Source: Streptomyces nymphaeiformis (GTDB lineage: Bacteria; Actinomycetota; Actinomycetes; Streptomycetales; Streptomycetaceae). From it: a stretch of 64,000 nt of DNA. Positions 24,357-33,040 of this stretch are shown here, piece by piece. The stretch spans positions 186,001 to 250,000 of the forward strand of contig NZ_JACHJY010000007.1 in assembly GCF_014203895.1 (NCBI RefSeq), read 5' to 3'. The notes under the pieces are model-generated. The model saw only the letters and a program-made list of their open reading frames with translations. It did not search any database and was not told the DNA's origin. The first letter of the stretch is position 1, and each line of letters starts with the position of its first letter. The position numbers and the translations under genes are program-made.

Positions 24357-25850
24357 GTGAAAATCCTTCCCGAGATCTCTCGTACGCTGAGCGAGTACCT
24401 CCTCATCCCCGGCCTGACCACAGAAGACTGCACACCGGACAATGTGGATCTCGGGGCACCGCTGGTGCGGCACCGGGTCGGCGAGGAGCCGGGAATCCGC
24501 GTCGCGACCCCGATGGTGAGCGCCATCATGCAGGCCGTGTCGTCGCCGACGCTCGCGGTGGCCCTCGCGCAGGTCGGCGGGCTGTCGTTCATCCACCAGA
24601 ACCAGCGGATCGAGGAGCAGGCCGCGGACGTCCTCGCGGTGAAGCGGCACAAGGCCGGCTTCCGGACCAGCGAGGTCACCGTGGCGCCGACGACGCCGCT
24701 GGGCGAGGTCTCCCGGCTGCTCGCCGACACCGAGCAGGGCGTCGCCGTGGTCACGGAGAACGGGGAGCCGGACGGAACGTTTCTCGGGATCATCAGCCTC
24801 GACGACTTCCACCTGGAGCGTCACGGGGCCTCGGAGACCGCCGGCAACCGGATGCGGGGTCGCGCCGGCCTGGTCACCGCGCCGGCCTCGGTCTCGCTCT
24901 CCGAGGCGAACGAGCTGATCTGGCAGCACCACCTGGACGTCCTTCCGGTCCTCGAGGACGACCGGGCCGTCTCGCTCGTCCTCAAGCGGGACTACCAGGC
25001 CCACAAGACGTACCACCGGGCGACGGTGGACGGGGAGAAGCGTCTGCGCGTGGGCGCCGGCATCAACTCCCGGGACTTCAAGGACCGCATTCCCGCCCTG
25101 GTGGAGGCCGGTGCGGACGTGCTGTGTCTGGACTCCTCGGACGGCTACTCCGTCTACCAGGCGAAGACCGTCGAGTTCGCGCGGGAGACGTACGGCGACG
25201 ACGTCCACGTCGGCGCGGGGAACGTCGTCGACGGGCGGGCCTTCCGCTACCTCGCCGACGCGGGCGCGGCGTTCGTGAAGGTCGGGATCGGCGGCGGCGC
25301 GATCTGCACCACCCGGGCGCAGAAGGGCATCGGCCGCGGCCAGGCCTCCGCGCTGCTCGACGTGGTCGAGGCGCGTGACGCGTACGCCGAGGAGACCGGG
25401 GTGTACGTGCCGCTGTGCTGCGACGGCGGTCTCCTCAACGACTCGCACATGGCGATGGCGCTGGCCATGGGCGCGGACTTCATCATGCTCGGCCGCTACT
25501 TCGCCCGCCTCGACGAGAGCCCGTCGCGGAAGCTGCAGATCGGCGGCCAGTGGTACAAGGAGTACTGGGGCGAGGGTTCGCGGCGCGCGCAGAACGAGGC
25601 CCGCTACGGCCAGCGCGGCCAGATGGCCTTCGAGGAGGGCGTCGACGGCTACGTGCCGTACGCGGGCAGCCTGTACGACAACGTGGAGCGGACCCGCGCG
25701 AAGCTCACGTCGACGATGATCAGCTGCGGGTCGACGAACCTGCGGGACTTCCACCGCGACGCGGTGCTCGTCCCGGTGTCGGCGGAGTCCTTCAAGCAGA
25801 CGGGCGCCGAGGTGCAGCTGCGCCGGCCCACCATCGACTCGGGTGAGTGA
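24357..25850 (+). CDS. IMP dehydrogenase-family protein with CBS pair
   Basis: 497 aa from a GTG after a GGAGA site. Two CBS domains (about 102-215) are inserted in the barrel. The catalytic cysteine is Cys317 in the loop GGGAICTTR, where the usual form is GPGSICTTR. The flap dyad Arg416-Tyr417 and the EGVDGYVPYAGS segment are present, favouring IMP dehydrogenase over GMP reductase. The opening SRTLSEYLLIPGLTTEDC resembles the longer IMPDH type I recall from Firmicutes and other anaerobes more than the standard streptomycete GuaB, so this is probably a paralogue. Standing alone, followed by a strong terminator. Confidence 0.85.
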   Translation: MKILPEISRTLSEYLLIPGLTTEDCTPDNVDLGAPLVRHRVGEEPGIRVATPMVSAIMQAVSSPTLAVALAQVGGLSFIHQNQRIEEQAADVLAVKRHKAGFRTSEVTVAPTTPLGEVSRLLADTEQGVAVVTENGEPDGTFLGIISLDDFHLERHGASETAGNRMRGRAGLVTAPASVSLSEANELIWQHHLDVLPVLEDDRAVSLVLKRDYQAHKTYHRATVDGEKRLRVGAGINSRDFKDRIPALVEAGADVLCLDSSDGYSVYQAKTVEFARETYGDDVHVGAGNVVDGRAFRYLADAGAAFVKVGIGGGAICTTRAQKGIGRGQASALLDVVEARDAYAEETGVYVPLCCDGGLLNDSHMAMALAMGADFIMLGRYFARLDESPSRKLQIGGQWYKEYWGEGSRRAQNEARYGQRGQMAFEEGVDGYVPYAGSLYDNVERTRAKLTSTMISCGSTNLRDFHRDAVLVPVSAESFKQTGAEVQLRRPTIDSGE

Positions 25851-25880
25851 TCCGACGGTCCGATCCCGGACTGCGGCCTG

Positions 25881-25940
25881 ACGACGGCGGCCCCGTGCCC
25901 CGACCCCGCTGAGGGTCGGCCGGCGCGGGGCCGCCGTCGT
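25881..25940 (+). terminator. Strong branched stem-loop terminator after the IMPDH-like gene
   Basis: Outer arms 25881-25895 and 25926-25940 pair perfectly over 15 bp (ACGACGGCGGCCCCG with its complement). An inner hairpin CCGACCC (25900-25906) / GGGTCGG (25913-25919) sits within. Confidence 0.75.
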
Positions 25941-26033
25941 GTCGGGAACGGTCCCAGTGTCCCGAACAGGCCCGGTTCCGTGGCGGGGTGGCGCACAATA
26001 GGACGGCCCCGATGGCCCGTCGTCAGGAGCCCC

Positions 26034-26648
26034 GTGTCGATCTTCGAGTCGTTAGGCGTCCCGCTGCTCACGGTCGCGGTCACCCTGGGCGGCGGATGGC
26101 TCGTGACCACCCGCGTCACGGACCATTGGGATCGGATCAAGAAGAACCGCGACATGGATCTGACCGCGGCGGGGGAATTCCAGCGGCTCTACGGGGAATT
26201 CGTCGCGGTCTGGAAGACCTGGAACGCCCTGACGAGCGGTCACACACCGGTCACCTCGCCGGAGCATCCCGGATGGGCCTGCCTGGAGCGGGCGACCGCA
26301 GCGGAGGGAGCGATCGAGGCCCTCCTGGCGAAACTGGCCGCCGAGCGCGTGCTGACCCGGGAGGAGGTCGACGTGCTCGGTGGTGTCCGCCAGGCGTTCA
26401 AGGCCGTGCGGCGGGCGATCCAGCAGGGCGAGCCGCTCGACTGGTGGTCCTCGGAGATCCAGCCGTACGCGGCGTTCAAGTCCCTGGCGTCGGCGGTGTC
26501 CGTCCTGCTGGGCACCGCGCCGAGGTCCAGGCGCCGGCCGACGGCCGCGGTGGCCGCGCGCACGTTCAGGGAGATCACCCACAACCGCCACGAGGTCCAG
26601 TGGATCGAGGCGGCCGACGGCATCTCCCTGGGAGCCAGGTCGAGTTGA
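26034..26648 (+). CDS. Membrane-anchored hypothetical protein
   Basis: 204 aa from GTG 26034 with a CAGGAG site; a longer start at 25980 would add a poor Arg/Trp-rich stretch. One N-terminal membrane helix (about residues 8-26, PLLTVAVTLGGGWLV) is followed by a soluble helical domain with many charged residues (about 30-204). No known motif. Probably anchored with the C-terminal part in the cytoplasm. Convergent with the DUF1877-like gene with a 20-bp gap. Confidence 0.7.
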   Translation: MSIFESLGVPLLTVAVTLGGGWLVTTRVTDHWDRIKKNRDMDLTAAGEFQRLYGEFVAVWKTWNALTSGHTPVTSPEHPGWACLERATAAEGAIEALLAKLAAERVLTREEVDVLGGVRQAFKAVRRAIQQGEPLDWWSSEIQPYAAFKSLASAVSVLLGTAPRSRRRPTAAVAARTFREITHNRHEVQWIEAADGISLGARSS

Positions 26649-26668
26649 CGCCCGTCCGGTCCACCTCG

Positions 26669-27154
26669 TCAGGAGATCCACATGACGACGGCGTCTCCGG
26701 CCAGGGCTGCCGAGGTCACGAACGTCACCAGGCCGTCGTAGTGCGCCTCGACGTACGCGAGGGCGTCCTCGTCCCGTGTCCAGATCACGTCCGGGTAGAC
26801 CCCCGCCTCGAACAGCTCCTGGCGGGTCGCCGCACCGGTCAGGGCCGTGGCGGCTATCCCCGCCAGTCCTTCGGCCGCGGTCCGTACCCGTGTCGGCGAG
26901 AGGTAGCGGGGCGGGGCGTATCCCCAGTCGGGGGAGCCCTCCACCTCCTGCTCGCCGAACACCACGTCGACCGCGAAGTCGAGCCGGTCGAGGAGGAACG
27001 ACATCGCGTGCCACGTCTTGTCGACGTCCAGCCGACGGCCGTCGTCCTCGGCGTCGCTCATGCTCTCGACGAGGCGGAGGCCGAAGGCCGGATCGTCGAG
27101 GGTCCGCTGCAGTTGAGCCGGACTCAGACGCGCGTACATCCCGATCATTCCCAT
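26669..27154 (-). CDS. DUF1877/YfbM-family protein
   Basis: 161 aa from the ATG at 27154, chosen because family members start MGMIG. The conserved stretch RLDVDKTWHAMSFLLDRL (about 40-57) and the following FGEQEVEGSPDWGYAPPRYL match DUF1877, and YVEAHYDGLVTFVTSAA forms the C-terminal part. The function of this family is unknown. The much longer open frame upstream is antisense to the genes at 27236-28384 and is not coding. Confidence 0.82.
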   Translation of the reverse strand: MGMIGMYARLSPAQLQRTLDDPAFGLRLVESMSDAEDDGRRLDVDKTWHAMSFLLDRLDFAVDVVFGEQEVEGSPDWGYAPPRYLSPTRVRTAAEGLAGIAATALTGAATRQELFEAGVYPDVIWTRDEDALAYVEAHYDGLVTFVTSAALAGDAVVMWIS

Positions 27155-27235
27155 GGTTCCGACCGTACGGGAGGGCACTGACAGCCGGACGAAAAGCGTT
27201 CCGGTCCGGGCCCGTCCGCCGCGCAGGATGTCTCC

Positions 27236-27724
27236 ATGAGCGCTTTCTTCCATCTGCCCGGGGTCCGTCGGATCCCGCTCGGCGCGTACCCGCTCTGGGA
27301 CGACGCCCTCGCCCTCGTCAACCGGGACCTCGCGGCGACCCTGCCGGACCAGGAGCCCTTGCGCCTGGCGGGACATCCCGGCTACACCGAGGACGAGGCC
27401 GAGTACGTCCACGTCGCCCTGGCCAACGGCGAATCGCAGGGGAACAGCCTGGATCCGGACTCGGCGGCCGACCCGGCGCACGCCCTGTGGGCCGTCACCG
27501 ACGCCGCGCAGGAGACGGTCACCGAGCTTCTGTGGCAGGCCTGGCCGCTGTGTGGAGAGCACGACCTCGGCATGCATCCGCGCGAGGCGGACGGGAGGTT
27601 GTCCTGGTGGTGCGCGGGCGGGCGGGGACCGGGCGAACCGGCTCATGTCCGGGCGGCCGTGGGCGGTCTCGACGCCCTCGTCCGGCCGCGCCGCCCCCAC
27701 CGCAAGCGTCGGCGGGAGAGTTGA
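27236..27724 (+). CDS. Hypothetical protein with Cys/His cluster
   Basis: 162 aa. The segment WPLCGEHDLGMHPREADGRLSWWC (about residues 102-125) carries two Cys and two His in a spacing that could bind zinc, with a basic C-terminus (RPRRPHRKRRR). I recall similar CPxHxxxLHP motifs in small streptomycete proteins, but no function. It diverges from the DUF1877-like gene and precedes the GNAT gene by 84 bp. Confidence 0.65.
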   Translation: MSAFFHLPGVRRIPLGAYPLWDDALALVNRDLAATLPDQEPLRLAGHPGYTEDEAEYVHVALANGESQGNSLDPDSAADPAHALWAVTDAAQETVTELLWQAWPLCGEHDLGMHPREADGRLSWWCAGGRGPGEPAHVRAAVGGLDALVRPRRPHRKRRRES

Positions 27725-27795
27725 TCCAGGGGTCCTGACGCCCCCGCCGTCGTCGGGCGGACGGCACCCGGGCGCGCTCCGGTCCCCGGGATGGT

Positions 27796-27801
27796 TAGGC
27801 T
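27796..27801 (+). promoter_or_regulatory. -10 box of a probable leaderless promoter (TAGGCT)
   Basis: TAGGCT lies 7 bp before the ATG at 27809. Transcription starting 6-8 bp downstream would begin at or next to the start codon, giving a leaderless mRNA. There is no ribosome binding site, which fits. Confidence 0.55.
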
Positions 27802-27808
27802 GACGATC

Positions 27809-28384
27809 ATGACGCCTGCCGTACCCCGTGATGTGACCACGCAGCCCGTCGTCCTCGACGCCCCGGAGCTGACGGCCGACCCGGCTCTGCGGGAGCGGTT
27901 CGCGGAATCGGCCCACGGGATCCTGTCGGACCTGGTCCGTGGAGGGGCGGCCCTGGGATGGGTCGACCCGCCGACGCCGGACGAGGTGACGGAGCTCGTG
28001 GACCACGTCCTCTCCGCCGTGCGGGCGGGCGACGCGGCCCTCCGGGTCGCCCGTCTCGACGGCCGGATCGTCGGTCTGGGGTACTGGGTCCGCTACGCCC
28101 GGCCGACCCATCGGCCGCACGCCGACCTGGAGAAGATCGCGGTGGACGCCGGGGCCCAGGGCCTCGGCGTCGGCCGGGCGCTGACCGCCGCCCTCGTCGA
28201 GGACGCCCGCCGGGCCGGGATCGAGGTCCTCACCCTCGACGCCCGCGGCGACAACGCCAACGCCCTGCACCTCTACCGGTCGCTGGGCTTCACCGAGTAC
28301 GGCCGCCTGCCCGACTTCGTCGCCGTCGGCGAACGCCGCTACGACAAGGTCTTCTGCATGCTGGACTTCCGCCGAAAGGGCTGA
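27809..28384 (+). CDS. GNAT-family N-acetyltransferase
   Basis: 191 aa from ATG 27809; an earlier in-frame GTG exists but has no ribosome site, and the promoter geometry suggests leaderless translation from 27809. Motif A, with the CoA-binding loop QGLGVGRAL, lies near residues 119-127. LDARGDNANALHLYRSLGF is the typical motif-B region. Substrate unknown. Convergence or operon structure with neighbours is not evident. Confidence 0.88.
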   Translation: MTPAVPRDVTTQPVVLDAPELTADPALRERFAESAHGILSDLVRGGAALGWVDPPTPDEVTELVDHVLSAVRAGDAALRVARLDGRIVGLGYWVRYARPTHRPHADLEKIAVDAGAQGLGVGRALTAALVEDARRAGIEVLTLDARGDNANALHLYRSLGFTEYGRLPDFVAVGERRYDKVFCMLDFRRKG

Positions 28385-28491
28385 CGGGGCCGAGGTCACG
28401 GCCGCACGAGGCGGGGCGGCGACGTACTCACTCCGTTTCTGAGTACCGGAGCGGTGCCGTCCCTTCGGGGCCGGCTGCTGGAATATGCCGC

Positions 28492-29091
28492 ATGACGACG
28501 ACGCCCGCTCCCGCCCCGTACCCCTCCGACCCCGCTCCGCGCCATCGGGGCCGGCTCGTGGCGCTGATCGCGGGCGGTGCCGTGCTGGTCCTCCTGTTCG
28601 CGGCGCTCGCGCAGGGCTGTCAGTCGCTGGCGGGCGGCCCCGTGATGTCGGAGACGGAGTTCCGCGAGCATCTGCGGCACACCCAGGAGGCGGGCGCGAA
28701 CGCGGTGCGGCTGCTGGGCATCGACCCGGACTCCGTGGTCGACCACAAGGACATGTCCGACGCGTCCTGCAAGGACGACCTGGGCATGGACGGCGACGGA
28801 GTCAGCCGTGACCAGCCGTCCGTCGCCTGGACACCCGATTTCGCGAACGACGCCGCGTACACGGCGGCGGTCGGCACCCTCCGGAAGGAGTGGTCCGCAC
28901 AGGGCCTGACGGTGCAGGACATCCCCGCCCCGGCCCCGGGCAGGCCGGGAGCCGGAATGCCGGGGGTCCGGACCACCGACGACCGGGGCATCGAACTGTC
29001 GCTGCGCCCCGGCTGGTACGACGGCGAACCGACCCTCACCGCCGACGGAGGCTGCGTACGACACGAGGGCTACCTGGTGGACTGGGAGTAG
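28492..29091 (+). CDS. Membrane-anchored exported protein of unknown function
   Basis: 199 aa. A Pro-rich cytoplasmic start is followed by one membrane helix (about residues 23-43, VALIAGGAVLVLLFAALAQG) ending in a cysteine (GCQSLAGG). The signal is too far from the N-terminus to be a classical lipoprotein, so a signal anchor is more likely. The outer domain (45-199) has two cysteines (DASCKDD, GGCVRHEG) that may pair. Not recognised. Confidence 0.7.
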   Translation: MTTTPAPAPYPSDPAPRHRGRLVALIAGGAVLVLLFAALAQGCQSLAGGPVMSETEFREHLRHTQEAGANAVRLLGIDPDSVVDHKDMSDASCKDDLGMDGDGVSRDQPSVAWTPDFANDAAYTAAVGTLRKEWSAQGLTVQDIPAPAPGRPGAGMPGVRTTDDRGIELSLRPGWYDGEPTLTADGGCVRHEGYLVDWE

Positions 29092-29254
29092 CGCGGTGCG
29101 ACGAGGCTCGACGATCGGGCCCGATAGCACCGCCTCACCCCCTACCGGGGTACGAGCCCCGCTTGGCACCGTGGTGTGACGTGGTGGACGGTGACGCCTC
29201 CCTACGGTTCCGGTCGTCGGCAGCGGCCGACGACCACGAGATCGGGGACAGGTC

Positions 29255-29842
29255 ATGTCATTCCTTGCTTCGCGACGCACCCGCAACGAGCCGCCGGCGG
29301 CCGGTCCGCGGTTCGTCTCCGCGCGCTTCGCGAGCCGGGTCGCGTACGCCGCGGCCCTGCTGCCCGCCGCGTTGGCGACGCCCGGGGCGGTGGCGGCCGG
29401 GCGTACGGACGAGGCGCGGGCCTGGTGGGCCCGGGCCGCCGAGCAGGAAGCGGCGGAGCGGTCGTCGGCCCGGGGGCCGGGCGCGTGGCGGCTGACGGCT
29501 CACGCGCTGCTGTGCGTGCCGCTCGGGCTTCTGGCCCTGATCCCCGTGGGCATCGAGCTCCTGTTCGTCCTGCGCGGAGTGCTCTACCCCCTCGTCGACC
29601 ACGGCCCGTACGACCACTCCTGGGGCGGCCCGAGCATGCCCGGGGCGTGGGTCGTGCACTTCCTCGTCGGCGTGCCGTTCGCGGCAGCCGGTCTGGGAGC
29701 CCTCGCGCTGCTCGGCCGACTCCACTCCCGGATCGCGGGCTGGATGTGGGGCCGCAAGGTGGGCGTGGGCCCTGTGCTCGCGCTGCTGGTCTCGTCGGCC
29801 GCGGGCGTCGTGTTCGTCATCGCCTGGGTCCACCAGTTGTGA
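29255..29842 (+). CDS. Multi-pass membrane protein of unknown function
   Basis: 195 aa with about four predicted membrane segments: about 26-45, 87-110, 127-150 and 168-190. A charged cytoplasmic loop (TDEARAWWARAAEQEAAERS) lies between the first two. No transporter motif seen. Starts at the ATG at 29255 with a GGGGACAGG region upstream. Convergent with the oxidoreductase at 29865. Confidence 0.7.
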   Translation: MSFLASRRTRNEPPAAGPRFVSARFASRVAYAAALLPAALATPGAVAAGRTDEARAWWARAAEQEAAERSSARGPGAWRLTAHALLCVPLGLLALIPVGIELLFVLRGVLYPLVDHGPYDHSWGGPSMPGAWVVHFLVGVPFAAAGLGALALLGRLHSRIAGWMWGRKVGVGPVLALLVSSAAGVVFVIAWVHQL

Positions 29843-29864
29843 ACCCGGGTCCGGTCCAGCGCGG

Positions 29865-30842
29865 TCAGTCCTTCACGCGCAGCAGCAGCTTGCCCGTGGA
29901 GCCGCGGCCGCCCAGCAGGCGGTGGGCCTCGGCCGCGTCGGCCAGGGGGAACTCCGCGGTGACGGGGAGCGTCACCGCCCCCTCGGAGACCGCGCGCAGG
30001 GCGCGCTCGGTCAGGGCGCGCGCGGCGGCGGGGGCCGTCTGGGCGAGTGTCAGGACGGAGAAGCCCGCGACGGCGTGGCCCTGGCCGTACAGTTCGGGCT
30101 GGCCGACCTGCCACGGCGCGCCGCCGCCGGCGTTGCCGAAGGAGACCAGGCGTCCGAAGGGGGCCAGGGCGTCCAGGCCGCGGCGCAGCGTCTCGCCGCC
30201 GACCGGGTCGAGGACGAGGTCGACCCCCCTGCCGCCGGTGGCCTTCCGGACGTCCTCGGCGAAGGCGTCGGGGCGGAAGACCTCGTCGTAGCCGTGCTTC
30301 AGGGCGTACGCGGCCTTCGCCTCGGTGGAGGCCACGCCGTACACCGCGCCCGCGCCCGCCGCCCGGGCCAGTTGGCCGACGGCGGTGCCGATGCCGCCCG
30401 CCGCGCCGTGCACGAGCACGCTCTCGCCCGTACGCAGCCTGCCCACCTCGTGGATGAGGGCGTGCGCGGTCGGCAGGACCGTGGGGAGCGTCGCCGCGGT
30501 CCTCAGGTCCAGTCCCTCGGGGAGCGTGAACACGGAGTCGGCCCGGGCGAGGACCACGTCGGCGTATCCGCCCCCTCCGACGAGGGCGGCGACCTCCTGG
30601 CCGACCTCGATTCCGTCGACTCCCCCGCCGACCGCCCGGACGTGCCCGGAGACCTCCAGGCCGGGGCGGTAGGGCAGTTCGTCGACGCGGTATCCCTCCG
30701 CGCGGGCCTTGACGTCGGCGAAGTTGACTCCCGCCCAGGCGACGTCGATGGCCACCTGTCCCGGTCCCGGCTCGGGAGTCGCGGCCTGGACGAGTCGCAG
30801 GACCTCGGGACCGCCGTACTCGTGGAACTCGATCGCACGCAT
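29865..30842 (-). CDS. Zinc-type quinone oxidoreductase/alcohol dehydrogenase-family protein
   Basis: 325 aa MDR-family enzyme: GroES-like N-terminal domain (1-120), then the NADPH-binding motif VHGAAGGIGTAVGQLARAAGA (about 145-165). No structural zinc cysteines, so it belongs to the zinc-independent quinone oxidoreductase (QOR) branch. Likely reduces quinones or enones with NADPH. It diverges from an ArsR regulator, with a clear dyad just downstream of its probable promoter, so induction by reactive or electrophilic compounds is plausible. Confidence 0.92.
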   Translation of the reverse strand: MRAIEFHEYGGPEVLRLVQAATPEPGPGQVAIDVAWAGVNFADVKARAEGYRVDELPYRPGLEVSGHVRAVGGGVDGIEVGQEVAALVGGGGYADVVLARADSVFTLPEGLDLRTAATLPTVLPTAHALIHEVGRLRTGESVLVHGAAGGIGTAVGQLARAAGAGAVYGVASTEAKAAYALKHGYDEVFRPDAFAEDVRKATGGRGVDLVLDPVGGETLRRGLDALAPFGRLVSFGNAGGGAPWQVGQPELYGQGHAVAGFSVLTLAQTAPAAARALTERALRAVSEGAVTLPVTAEFPLADAAEAHRLLGGRGSTGKLLLRVKD

Positions 30843-30888
30843 GGACGAACCACCCTTCAGGAAGCGCTCGGAGAGGGAGCGCGAACGG

Positions 30889-30945
30889 AGTGTTCAACGA
30901 GAAGCGAACACTCGGACTGTATGATGGCCATCGAACATTGGGCAA
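30889..30945 (-). promoter_or_regulatory. Promoter and operator of the oxidoreductase/ArsR divergent pair
   Basis: On the minus strand, TTGCCC (30945-30940), an 18-bp spacer and TACAGT (30921-30916) form a good promoter for the oxidoreductase. The operator AGTGTTC-N10-GAACACT (30889-30895 and 30906-30912), perfect in both arms, covers the expected transcription start. A further GAACATT half-site lies at 30933-30939. Confidence 0.7.
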
Positions 30946-30976
30946 GTGAATCGGTCGACACGAAGGAGTGAGCGGG

Positions 30977-31321
30977 ATGCCGGAGCAGCCTGAGGCCACG
31001 GGTCACCGCCCCGCACCCGTGCACACCCACCCGGACGACGTCGCCCTCCTCACCGCGCTCTCCGCGCTCGCCGACCCCGTCCGCATCCAGCTGATCCGCG
31101 AACTGGCCTCCCAGCCCGACTGGACGCTCAGCTGCAGCAACTTCGACGTGCCCGTCGGCAGGGCCGCCAAGAGCCACCACTTCACCGTCCTGCGCGGCGC
31201 GGGTCTCGTCGAGCAGCGCGATCAGGGGCCGAAGCGCCTCAACCGGCTCCGCCGCGAGGAGTTCGACGCCCGCTTCCCCGGCCTCCTCGACCTCACCCTG
31301 CGCGCCGACGACCTGGGCTGA
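30977..31321 (+). CDS. ArsR-family transcriptional repressor
   Basis: 114 aa from the ATG at 30977, which has an AAGGAG site nine bases upstream; the GTG at 30968 would leave no spacing. Winged-helix core: LSALADPVRIQLIRELA (about 20-36), VGRAAKSHHFTVLRGAGLVEQR as recognition helix and turn. The only cysteine (LSCSNF) gives no CxC metal site, so a non-metal ligand or redox signal is more likely. Probable repressor of the divergent oxidoreductase. Confidence 0.9.
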   Translation: MPEQPEATGHRPAPVHTHPDDVALLTALSALADPVRIQLIRELASQPDWTLSCSNFDVPVGRAAKSHHFTVLRGAGLVEQRDQGPKRLNRLRREEFDARFPGLLDLTLRADDLG

Positions 31322-31337
31322 CGCACGCGGGCGCCCG

Positions 31338-32207
31338 TCACCATCCGCCGTGGAAGAAGGCCAGGAGCGCCGGCCGGGGGTCGGCGGCCGTGGTCGTGTT
31401 CGCCACGGCGACGACGATCAGGAACAGCGACGAGAGCACGGAGAGGGCGGCGAACGACCCGAGCGTGCGCCTCGCCCGCCGGTCGGCCGACGGCGTCCGC
31501 CTGAAGCGCTTCCACGCCGCCACGCCCGGCACGACGAGGACGACCGCCACGAGGGCGGCGATCCAGGCCATCGCCTCGTGGTAGCGGGCGAAGTCGCCGA
31601 GCATCACGTCGAGGGCGGGCGAGGCGTGGTCACCGGCGGCCAGACGCTCTCTCACCTGAGCGATCGCGGCGCCGACCTCGCCGTCGGTCCCGCCGGTCGG
31701 CAGCATCGGCAGGAGGGAGGCGAAAGGTGCCGTCGCACCCTGGATGTTGGCCATCACCGCCGCCAGTGACAGCAGCGCGAGCGCCGTGGTGAGGGCACCG
31801 GCCGCCGCGAGCGCGAACCGCCGCCCCGCCCCGAGGCCGCCGGCCCGCACGAAGGCCTTCCAGAGCCGGACACCGAGTGCGACCAGCACGATCAGCAGCA
31901 GCGCGGCGATCACGCCCTTGGCGACGTGGTAGCGGGACCAGTACGCGACGAGCCGGTCCACGTCCGGCGGGAAACCGCGCTCGCCGGAGCTCCAGTACCC
32001 GACGAACGCCTCGCGGAACGCACGGGCGAGGCCGCCCTCCCCGCCGACGTCGGCTCCTGGCGCGCTCCCCGCCAGCGTGCGCGGCACGACGACGAAGGCC
32101 GCGACCAGGGCCAGAGCGACAGTGGCGAGCAGGACGAGGGCCCGACCCGGTACGGTTGCCGATCGCGACGGGCCCGCGGGGCCCGTCCGGTGTGATGCTG
32201 CTGTCAT
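31338..32207 (-). CDS. Multi-pass membrane protein of unknown function
   Basis: 289 aa from the ATG at 32207. About four membrane segments: about 23-45, 95-118, 133-157 and 212-235, with a last one near 255-275. A conserved-looking internal pattern, YWSRYHVAKGVIAALLLIVLV and FARYHEAMAWIAALVAVVLVV, repeats a Tyr-His motif ahead of a membrane helix, suggesting an internal duplication. No known family. It converges on the ArsR gene with a 16-bp gap. Confidence 0.72.
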   Translation of the reverse strand: MTAASHRTGPAGPSRSATVPGRALVLLATVALALVAAFVVVPRTLAGSAPGADVGGEGGLARAFREAFVGYWSSGERGFPPDVDRLVAYWSRYHVAKGVIAALLLIVLVALGVRLWKAFVRAGGLGAGRRFALAAAGALTTALALLSLAAVMANIQGATAPFASLLPMLPTGGTDGEVGAAIAQVRERLAAGDHASPALDVMLGDFARYHEAMAWIAALVAVVLVVPGVAAWKRFRRTPSADRRARRTLGSFAALSVLSSLFLIVVAVANTTTAADPRPALLAFFHGGW

Positions 32208-32311
32208 GCCGACCACGATCCCGCACCGGCGCCGCAGGGTCAGCGGGGCAGGCCGGAGTCCTCGGGATGTGGACAGCCCCACCCCGGGCACCCCGGAGGC
32301 GGGCCGCGGGG

Positions 32312-33040
32312 TCAGCCGACCCGGTCCGACGCCTCGACCGGGTGGGCCTCCAGACCGGGCGCGGCGAGCAGCTCGGCGATCAGTTCCTCCGATCCGCCCA
32401 CGTACGTGCTGACCAGGTCGACGTCACCGCCCACGCACCAGGCGCGGTCCTGCGGCCACCACAGGTCGGGGAGTTCGGCGAACGGGTCCAGGAGTTCGGG
32501 AGAGACGGCGTCGGCCAGCGTTCCGGAGAGCAGGACCTCGTCCCGTTCCGGGGTCGGGAAGGTGGGGATCCCGTCCCAGTCCCATCGGCCGTACCCGTCC
32601 CACAGGCCGTACCAGCAGCGTTCCGGCGTGCTCGTGTGGCGCGCGAGGACGGGGATCAGGGCCCGCACCACTCCGCCGGGCGTGGGGCCTTCGGCGGGGT
32701 GCTCGTCCCACACGCCGGGCAGGCCGTACTCGGCGAGGTTCTGGTGGAACGGCTCCGCGCCGATCACCTCGTGCCAGTTCGTGAGCGGCCCGGCCCTCCG
32801 GGCATAGGCGGCGGCGACGGTCTCCCAGCGGACGGGGCGCTCGTCGAGAGCGGCGGGGTGCAGCACCCGTGCGTACGCCGGGAAGCCGGGCGCGGCGACG
32901 CCGGCGACGGTGCCGAAATCGCCGTGACCGGGGTGCCGCTCGGTGAGCCAGTGCGCCGGCGTGAGGTCCTGCGTCTCGACGCGCAGGCGTCCGTACGGTG
33001 CGGGGCCGGGTCCACTGCCCGATCGAATCCATCCGTCCAT
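32312..33040 (-). CDS. Hypothetical soluble protein
   Basis: 242 aa from ATG 33040 (MDGWIRSG); the longer frame upstream is Arg/Gly-rich. Many Trp and Pro residues (WYGLWDGYGRWDWDGIPTFP; DLWWPQDRAWCVGGDVD) suggest a compact globular protein. I recall such sequences as streptomycete hypotheticals without a function. It diverges from the MFS gene with a 115-bp gap, but is not an obvious regulator. Confidence 0.7.
   Translation of the reverse strand: MDGWIRSGSGPGPAPYGRLRVETQDLTPAHWLTERHPGHGDFGTVAGVAAPGFPAYARVLHPAALDERPVRWETVAAAYARRAGPLTNWHEVIGAEPFHQNLAEYGLPGVWDEHPAEGPTPGGVVRALIPVLARHTSTPERCWYGLWDGYGRWDWDGIPTFPTPERDEVLLSGTLADAVSPELLDPFAELPDLWWPQDRAWCVGGDVDLVSTYVGGSEELIAELLAAPGLEAHPVEASDRVG

Noticed and set aside
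24157..24360. A 67-codon frame just before the IMPDH-like gene
   Set aside because: Starts without a ribosome site and shows no coding bias or family; may be leader sequence.
26669..28399. A 576-codon open frame on the minus strand
   Set aside because: Only its last 161 codons match DUF1877. The rest is antisense to the genes at 27236-28384 and has no family features.
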